Below are positions 15,048 to 19,350 of a DNA stretch of 19,350 nucleotides, piece after piece (within the stretch, counting starts at the first letter, position 1; each line of letters starts with the position of its first letter). The stretch is from DAOMNN01 sp050486545. GTDB lineage: Bacteria; Pseudomonadota; Gammaproteobacteria; Burkholderiales; Rhodocyclaceae. The position numbers and the translations under genes are program-made. The notes below the pieces were generated by a model. The model had not been told where the DNA came from, searched no databases, and saw nothing but the letters and a program-made list of their open reading frames with translations. The stretch lies in assembly GCA_050486545.1 (NCBI GenBank), contig JBJHDM010000057.1, positions 1-19,350 on the forward strand, given 5' to 3'.

Positions 15048-16138
15048 CAGTGCGGTTCCGATGAAGAGGTCGTGCCGGCCGCCGGGCTCGCGAGCCACGG
15101 CGTGAGGGCGGTCCACACGTTCTCCGGCGGAACGCGGGTGAAGCACGGCGGCCGATCGCGTTCGGGGTCGAAGCGGTCGCGGTCCGCGTCGGTGGGGCGG
15201 TAGCCGCAGAGCTTCGACAGGCACGGTGCACAGGCGAAGTCAGAGGCCAGGTGGATCTGGTTCGAACCCCAGGTGCCGGTGAGGGCGGGGTTGGTCGGGC
15301 CGAACAGCGAAACCGTCGGGACATCCAGTGCAGCCGCGAGATGACCGAGCCCGGTATCGACTGCCACGCAGGCCCTGGCCCCGGATAGTTGCGCGGCGAG
15401 TCCGGTGAGGTCGAGGCGGGGCAGGACGACGATTCGCGGGAGATGGGCTGCCAGCCGTTCGGCACGCGCGCGCTCGGCTTCGTTTCCCCACGGCAGGCGT
15501 ACCGCCCAGCCGGCCGCATCGGCACGCTCGGCCAGGATGCGCCAGTAGGGCTCGGGCCAGTGCTTGGTTTCCCAGGTGGTTCCATGCAGGAAGACGAGGT
15601 AAGGGTCGGGTGATCGCGCTGCGTTGGGGAGCACGAGCTCGTGATCGAGCCCGTAGCTGCCTGCATCCTTCGGGATCGGATAGCCCAGTGCGCGTGCGAA
15701 CAGCTCGCGCACCCGCTCGACCGCATGGCGCCCCTTGGCGACCGGGTGGCGGTGCGTGTAGAAGCGGCTGGCCAGGGGCTCGCGCACCGAGCTGCGGTCC
15801 AGTCCATGCACCGGCGTGGTCGCATAGCGGGTCAGCAAGGCGCTCTTGATCAGGCCTTGCGCATCGATCGCCGCATCGTAGTGCGACTGGATCAGTTCGC
15901 GCGTGAAGCGCCGCCATTCGCCGCTCGCCCAGGTCCGGAACACCGCCTTGCGCCAGCGCCGGATCGCCACCGGGATGACGCGGTCGACGGCCGGGTGCCA
16001 GCGGGGGATCTCGGCGAAGTTCTCCTCTACGACCCAGTCGAAGCGGATACCGGGGATCGCGCGCGCCGCGTCCGTGATCGCGGGCAGCGTATGGATGACG
16101 TCGCCGAGCGATGAGGTCTTGATGACGAGTACCCGCAT
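15047..16138 (-). CDS. waaC: LPS heptosyltransferase I, WaaC
   Basis: The 363-aa GT9 enzyme transfers L-glycero-D-manno-heptose from its ADP form to Kdo of Kdo2-lipid A. The N-terminus MRVLVIKTSSLGDVIHTLPA is diagnostic of WaaC. Further motifs are DWVVEENFAEIP, IDAQGLIKSALL, HGTTWETKHWP (the heptosyltransferase donor segment), AVDTGLGHLAAAL and SLFGPTNPALTGTWG. It is longer than E. coli WaaC (about 319 aa), with extra length in the C-terminal tail, which is Cys- and Pro-containing (FACAPCLSKLCGYRP) and ends in a Ser/Thr-rich stretch. The start ATG at 16138 lies 12 nt after the waaF stop and its stop overlaps the waaG start by one base. Confidence 0.95.
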   Translation of the reverse strand: MRVLVIKTSSLGDVIHTLPAITDAARAIPGIRFDWVVEENFAEIPRWHPAVDRVIPVAIRRWRKAVFRTWASGEWRRFTRELIQSHYDAAIDAQGLIKSALLTRYATTPVHGLDRSSVREPLASRFYTHRHPVAKGRHAVERVRELFARALGYPIPKDAGSYGLDHELVLPNAARSPDPYLVFLHGTTWETKHWPEPYWRILAERADAAGWAVRLPWGNEAERARAERLAAHLPRIVVLPRLDLTGLAAQLSGARACVAVDTGLGHLAAALDVPTVSLFGPTNPALTGTWGSNQIHLASDFACAPCLSKLCGYRPTDADRDRFDPERDRPPCFTRVPPENVWTALTPWLASPAAGTTSSSEPH

Positions 16139-16150
16139 CGGTCCGGCCTG

Positions 16151-17182
16151 TCAGTCCGCAGCCGGGTCCGCGGAGCGGATCGAAAGCCCGTCCAGGGCGT
16201 CGCGTACGCTCTCGGGCGTGATCCCGGTCAGGCAGGCCGTGTGGCCCAGCGGGCATTCCCGCTTGAAGCACGGCGAGCACTCGAGGGCCAGATGACGGAT
16301 CGCGACACGGTCGGAAAGCGGTGGCGTATGTCCCGGGGAGGACGAGCCGTAGATCGCCACCAGGGGAAGGTCGAGGGCGGCGGCCACGTGCATGAGGCCG
16401 GAATCGTTGGTCACCGCGGCGCGGCAGGCTGCGAGCAGGTCGACGGCATCCCCCAGTTCGGTCCGGCCGCACAGGTTCATTACGTGCTCGCCGCGACCGG
16501 CGGCGATGACCTCGCCGGCCGCACGGTCCTTTTCCGATCCGAGGATCCAGACCTGATCGCCGCGCCGGACGAGGTCGTCGGCAAGGGAGGCGAAATGGTG
16601 CAGCGGCCATTGTTTGGCGGGACCGAATTCGGCACCGGGCATGAAGGCGACGGCGGGACGTTCGCGGTCGAGCCCGAGACGCTCGTACAGGCGCGCCTGG
16701 TTGTCGCGGTCGGCCTGCAGCCGCGGGCGGGGAAGGGGGTCGGGGAGCGGCTTGTTTACGGGGCGTCCGAGTGCGACGAAGCGCTGGACCGTCATCGGTA
16801 GCCGGTGACGGCTCAGCATGCGCATGTCGTTGATGAAGCCGTAGCGCATCTCGCCCCGGAAGCCGGTGCGCTCGGGAATGCCGGCGAACAGGGGAATGAG
16901 GGCGGATTTGAGGGAGTTGGGCAGGACGATGGCCTGTGCGTAGCCGACCGTTGCAAGCTGCCGTCCCAGGTTCCAGCGCACCCCGAGCTGCAGCTGTCCA
17001 TGCCCGACCGGCATCGCGATGCCGCGGTCTACCTCGGGCATGCGGGCGAGGATCGGCAACGACCAGCCCGGGGCGAGCACGTCGATCTCGCACTCTCCGC
17101 GTGCCTTCAGGGTCATGAACAGGCTTTGTGCCATGACCATGTCGCCGACCCAGGACGGGCCCACCACGAGGATCCGGCGCAT
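16151..17182 (-). CDS. waaF: LPS heptosyltransferase II, WaaF
   Basis: The 343-aa GT9 enzyme adds heptose II to heptose I of the inner core. The N-terminus MRRILVVGPSWVGDMVMAQSL is a textbook WaaF start, with VLPNSLKSALIPLFAGIPERTGFRGEMR-like sequence after it. The donor half has FMPGAEFGPAKQWP, AVTNDSGLMHVAAAL and AIYGSSSPGHTPPLS, and the tail ECSPCFKRECPLGHTACL is typical of WaaF. E. coli WaaF is 348 aa. The ATG at 17182 lies 5 nt after the hldD stop. An in-frame GTG at 17191 would give a GTGA overlap with hldD and three extra residues (VTT) and cannot be excluded. The frame continues upstream to 17461 inside hldD, which is not real coding. Confidence 0.95.
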   Translation of the reverse strand: MRRILVVGPSWVGDMVMAQSLFMTLKARGECEIDVLAPGWSLPILARMPEVDRGIAMPVGHGQLQLGVRWNLGRQLATVGYAQAIVLPNSLKSALIPLFAGIPERTGFRGEMRYGFINDMRMLSRHRLPMTVQRFVALGRPVNKPLPDPLPRPRLQADRDNQARLYERLGLDRERPAVAFMPGAEFGPAKQWPLHHFASLADDLVRRGDQVWILGSEKDRAAGEVIAAGRGEHVMNLCGRTELGDAVDLLAACRAAVTNDSGLMHVAAALDLPLVAIYGSSSPGHTPPLSDRVAIRHLALECSPCFKRECPLGHTACLTGITPESVRDALDGLSIRSADPAAD

Positions 17183-17187
17183 CGTCG

Positions 17188-18138
17188 TCACGAATCCCGC
17201 CGCGCCAGCCAGTCTAGGTAGCGGGGCACACCGACTTCGACCGGTGCGAACGCATGGGTGCAGCCGGCCGCGCGCAATGCGCCCATGTCCGCCTCGGTGA
17301 AGCTTTGGTAGCGACCCTTGAGGGTCTCGGGAAACGCGATGTAGTCGATCTCCCCGCTCCCGTTCCAGGCGATGGCCGCGTGCGCGACGTCGTTGAAGCT
17401 CTGCGCCTTGCCGGTGCCGAGATTGAAGATTCCCGAGACCCCAGGATTGTCCAGCAGCCACAGGTTCACCGCCACGACGTCATCGACGTGGATGAAGTCG
17501 CGCCGTTGCTCGCCCGCGGCATAGCCGTCGCAGCCCTCGAACAGCCGCACCCGTCCGCTCTCGCGCAACTGGTTGAAGAAGTGGAAGGCCACGCTCGCCA
17601 TGCCACCCTTGTGCTGTTCGCGCGGGCCGTACACGTTGAAGTAGCGCAGGCCCACGACCTGGCTTTCGATCGAGGAAAGCTGCGGGCGCAGGTGTGCGTC
17701 GAACAGGAACTTCGAGTAGGCGTACATGTTCAGCGGGCGCTCGTGCTCGCGCGACTCGCGAAAGACCGGCCCCATGCCGTAGACCGATGCGGACGACGCG
17801 TAGATCAGCGGAATGCGCCGTGTCGTGCACCAGGCGAGCAGGGCCTTTGTGTATTCGTAGTTCACCGCCATGACGAAGCGGCCGTCCCACTCGGTCGTTG
17901 ACGAACACGCGCCTTCGTGGAACACGGCCTCGACCGGTCCGAAGTCCTCGCCGGCCTGGATGCGGCGCAGGAAGTCGTCCTTGTCCGCGTAGTCACGGAT
18001 GTGAAGATCGGCGAGATTCAGGCATTTGCGCCCGTCCGAGAGGTCGTCGACGACGAGGATGTCGTCGATGCCGCGGGCGTTCAGTCCATGGACGAGGTTG
18101 CTGCCGATGAAGCCGGCACCGCCGGTGACGATGATCAT
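17188..18138 (-). CDS. hldD: ADP-L-glycero-D-manno-heptose 6-epimerase, HldD
   Basis: The 316-aa short-chain dehydrogenase-type epimerase converts ADP-D-glycero- to ADP-L-glycero-D-manno-heptose, the donor used by WaaC and WaaF. It shows the NADP-binding GGAGFIGSN (6-14), FHEGACSSTTEWDG (73-86), IYASSASVYG (112-121), the catalytic Tyr-Lys pair in YAYSK (Y139, K143), GLRYFNVYGPRE and RRDFIHVDDVV. Length matches E. coli HldD (310 aa). The ATG at 18138 is preceded by AAGGA with a 6-nt spacer. It lies 21 nt after the hldE stop and just before waaF, so donor synthesis and donor use are in one transcript. Confidence 0.96.
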   Translation of the reverse strand: MIIVTGGAGFIGSNLVHGLNARGIDDILVVDDLSDGRKCLNLADLHIRDYADKDDFLRRIQAGEDFGPVEAVFHEGACSSTTEWDGRFVMAVNYEYTKALLAWCTTRRIPLIYASSASVYGMGPVFRESREHERPLNMYAYSKFLFDAHLRPQLSSIESQVVGLRYFNVYGPREQHKGGMASVAFHFFNQLRESGRVRLFEGCDGYAAGEQRRDFIHVDDVVAVNLWLLDNPGVSGIFNLGTGKAQSFNDVAHAAIAWNGSGEIDYIAFPETLKGRYQSFTEADMGALRAAGCTHAFAPVEVGVPRYLDWLARRDS

Positions 18139-18144
18139 GATGGT

Positions 18145-18149
18145 TCCTT
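18145..18149 (-). promoter_or_regulatory. Ribosome binding site of hldD
   Basis: AAGGA on the minus strand, 6 nt upstream of the hldD ATG, inside the 21-nt gap after hldE. It is among the clearest Shine-Dalgarno sites of the operon, whose other genes mostly rely on overlapping starts. Confidence 0.6.
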
Positions 18150-18159
18150 GCCGGGTCGG

Positions 18160-19116
18160 CTAGCCCGCTGGGCCGGCCGGGATTGCGTTGCGAAGTTCGT
18201 CGAGGCTGACGGTGGCCGTGCCGAGCTTGCCGACGACGATGCCGGCGGCCACATTGGCCAGCGAGGTAGCGTCGGCCAGCGTCAGGCCGCAGGCGAGTCC
18301 GGCGCCGAGCAACGCGACGACCGTGTCGCCCGCGCCGGTGACGTCGAACACGTCGCGGGCGCGGGTGGGCAGGTTCAGCGTCGGCAGGCCGCGCTGCAGG
18401 AGCGTCATGCCACGCTCGCTGCGCGTGATCAGCAGGGCCTCCAGGTCCAGTGCTTCGCGCAGGGCCTCGCCGCGGGCCACCAGCGTCTGCTCATCGGGGC
18501 AGTGTCCCACCACGGCTTCGAATTCGGCCAGGTTCGGGGTGATCACGGTCGCGCCGCAGTACCGGCCGAAATCCGTTCCCTTGGGGTCGACGACGATCGC
18601 CGCGCCTTGTTCCCGTGCGACGCGGATCAGGCTGCCGACCTGCGCCAAAGTGCCCTTGCCGTAGTCGGACAGGACCACCGCGCCGTAGCCGGGGAGGATC
18701 CGCTCGAACGCCCCTTCGACGCCGGCCGACTCGAGCACGGCGAAGCTCTCCTCGAAGTCGAGCCGGATCAGTTGCTGGTGGCGGCTGATGATGCGCAGCT
18801 TGGTGATCGTGGGGTGCTGGGGGGCTTCCAGCAGATGACAGGCCACACCACCGGATTCCAGCCGGTTGCGCAGGAGGGTCGCCGCTTCGTCACGACCGAC
18901 CAGACCGATCAGCGCCGACCCGGTTCCCAGCGAAGCGGCATTGAGCGCCACGTTGCCGGCGCCGCCTGCCCGAAATTCATCCCCTTCGACGCGGACGATC
19001 GGCACCGGCGCTTCGGGGGAGATCCGGTTCGTTGAACCGTGCCAGTAACGGTCCAGCATCACGTCACCGACGACGAGAACACGGCCGGTCGAAAAGTCGG
19101 GAAGGACTGGATGCAT
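18160..19116 (-). CDS. hldE: D-glycero-beta-D-manno-heptose-7-phosphate kinase (HldE kinase domain only; HldA/RfaE1)
   Basis: The 318-aa PfkB/ribokinase-family enzyme makes heptose 1,7-bisphosphate for LPS heptose synthesis. It aligns by eye to the first domain of E. coli HldE: LPDFSTGRVLVVGDVMLDRYW, RISPEAPVPIVR, HPTITKLRIISRHQQLIRLDFEE, VLSDYGKGTL, DPKGTDF..YCGATVITPNL and the catalytic GAGD near residue 260 in DVTGAGDTVVAL. It stops at AIPAGPAG, so the cytidylyl/adenylyltransferase domain of the 477-aa bifunctional protein is absent and must be encoded elsewhere (HldC/RfaE2 type). MHPVLPDF matches the E. coli N-terminus residue for residue in length. ATGs at 19122 and upstream are alternatives and none has a good Shine-Dalgarno site. 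It is the first gene of the second operon. Confidence 0.92.
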   Translation of the reverse strand: MHPVLPDFSTGRVLVVGDVMLDRYWHGSTNRISPEAPVPIVRVEGDEFRAGGAGNVALNAASLGTGSALIGLVGRDEAATLLRNRLESGGVACHLLEAPQHPTITKLRIISRHQQLIRLDFEESFAVLESAGVEGAFERILPGYGAVVLSDYGKGTLAQVGSLIRVAREQGAAIVVDPKGTDFGRYCGATVITPNLAEFEAVVGHCPDEQTLVARGEALREALDLEALLITRSERGMTLLQRGLPTLNLPTRARDVFDVTGAGDTVVALLGAGLACGLTLADATSLANVAAGIVVGKLGTATVSLDELRNAIPAGPAG

Positions 19117-19146
19117 CGGCATGAACAGGGCTGAGGACAATTCGCA

Positions 19147-19155
19147 ATTATCCCA
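19147..19155 (-). promoter_or_regulatory. Candidate extended -10 promoter for the hldE-hldD-waa operon
   Basis: On the minus strand TGGGATAAT matches the extended -10 consensus TGnTATAAT at all but one informative base. Transcription would start near 19140, leaving a leader of about 24 nt before the hldE ATG. No good -35 is seen at the usual distance, which extended -10 promoters can tolerate. Confidence 0.35.
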
Positions 19156-19244
19156 TGAACTTGGCTCGCGCCGAGCAGCCTGTTTGGCCAGACCACGGCA
19201 ATCGCACTGGCGGCGGCTCAGGTCGTAGATACTGTTATCGCCCG

Positions 19245-19350
19245 TCAAACCCCATGAAGTGAGGGATCGAATGGTTTTCCGGACTTGAGCACGCCGAAGG
19301 CGACTTGAGCGAGTTTTCGCATCATGGCGCCGATGATGAGTTTTGGTGCT
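19245..19350 (-). CDS. IS110-family transposase, C-terminal fragment cut by the window edge
   Basis: Reading the minus strand from the right edge gives 34 residues and a TGA at 19245-19247: APKLIIGAMMRKL near its start, then VAFGVLKSGKPFDP and ending HGV. From memory this is the typical C-terminus of IS110-family (DEDD/Ser) transposases, whose last helices often read IIGAMMRKL..GVLKSG.PFDP. The rest of the gene lies outside the window. The element's end must lie between 19244 and the hldE promoter region, but I could not define it; IS110 elements lack clear terminal inverted repeats. It is on the same strand as the LPS operon, about 130 bp upstream of hldE. Confidence 0.7.
   Translation of the reverse strand, partial: APKLIIGAMMRKLAQVAFGVLKSGKPFDPSLHGV
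19245..19350 (-). mobile_element. Right-edge IS110-family insertion sequence (partial)
   Basis: Inferred from the transposase C-terminus. The 3' non-coding part of the element may extend left of 19245 towards 19160; no boundary or target duplication can be seen from one end. Confidence 0.5.

Noticed and set aside
15048..15224. Extension of waaG to 15224
   Set aside because: It lies wholly within waaC and the WaaG N-terminus MQLAFCLYKYFPYGG starts at 15047.
15240..17093. Minus-strand frame of 617 codons across waaC and waaF
   Set aside because: Arg/Pro/Ala-rich shadow frame; both waaC and waaF have unambiguous protein signatures in other frames.
17917..19035. Plus-strand frame of 372 codons opposite hldD and hldE
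   Set aside because: Asp/Val/Gly/Glu-rich complement of the conserved kinase and epimerase genes.
19164..19176. GCTCG-CGC-CGAGC inverted repeat upstream of hldE as a terminator or operator
   Set aside because: Only a 5-bp stem with no T-run; such palindromes are common in this base composition.
19117..19248. Extension of hldE to 19248 giving 362 aa
   Set aside because: The added residues are unlike any HldE, run into the IS110 transposase stop, and the conserved N-terminus begins at 19116.
1..19350. CRISPR arrays, tRNA or rRNA genes
   Set aside because: No regularly spaced repeats, tRNA-like cloverleaf or rRNA sequence was seen.

Overview
The window is a lipopolysaccharide (LPS) core assembly locus from a GC-rich Gram-negative bacterium. 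The order hldE-hldD-waaF-waaC-waaG-waaP-kinase, followed by further kinases, msbA, waaL and a carbamoyltransferase, recalls the LPS core cluster of Pseudomonas. This suggests a gammaproteobacterium, possibly a Chromatiales-like lineage. That placement is inference from gene order and remembered families; no rRNA or housekeeping marker is present.

Layout. Positions 1-163 hold a short non-coding leader with a tandem TGACCCCTTCA repeat. A carbamoyltransferase (164-1921, +) follows and overlaps tail to tail with waaL. The first minus-strand block (1908-8112), read right to left, encodes a small kinase-fold protein with no catalytic Asp, a 750-aa fusion of a glycosidase-like barrel to an LPS kinase, a GT-B-like glycosyltransferase, a lower-GC GT-A-like glycosyltransferase and the O-antigen ligase WaaL. 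MsbA (8223-10064, +) stands alone on the opposite strand. The second minus-strand block (10073-19116), read right to left, encodes HldE (kinase domain only), HldD, WaaF, WaaC, WaaG, WaaP, a WapP-like kinase, a GT2 glycosyltransferase and a protein with two tandem kinase domains. The genes are packed with 1-8 nt overlaps or short gaps. The right edge carries the C-terminal end of an IS110-family transposase.

How it fits together. HldE and HldD act in making ADP-L-glycero-D-manno-heptose. WaaC and WaaF add heptoses I and II, and WaaG starts the outer core. WaaP and up to five more kinase-like domains would phosphorylate or otherwise handle the inner core. The three unassigned glycosyltransferases would extend the core and the carbamoyltransferase may carbamoylate a core sugar. 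MsbA flips the lipid A-core across the inner membrane and WaaL ligates O-polysaccharide in the periplasm.

The most unusual content is the kinase load: six kinase-like domains in five genes. One is fused to a glycoside-hydrolase-like barrel that appears to lack its catalytic glutamates, and another lacks the catalytic aspartate. These two genes are joined by an ATGA overlap and lie next to msbA.
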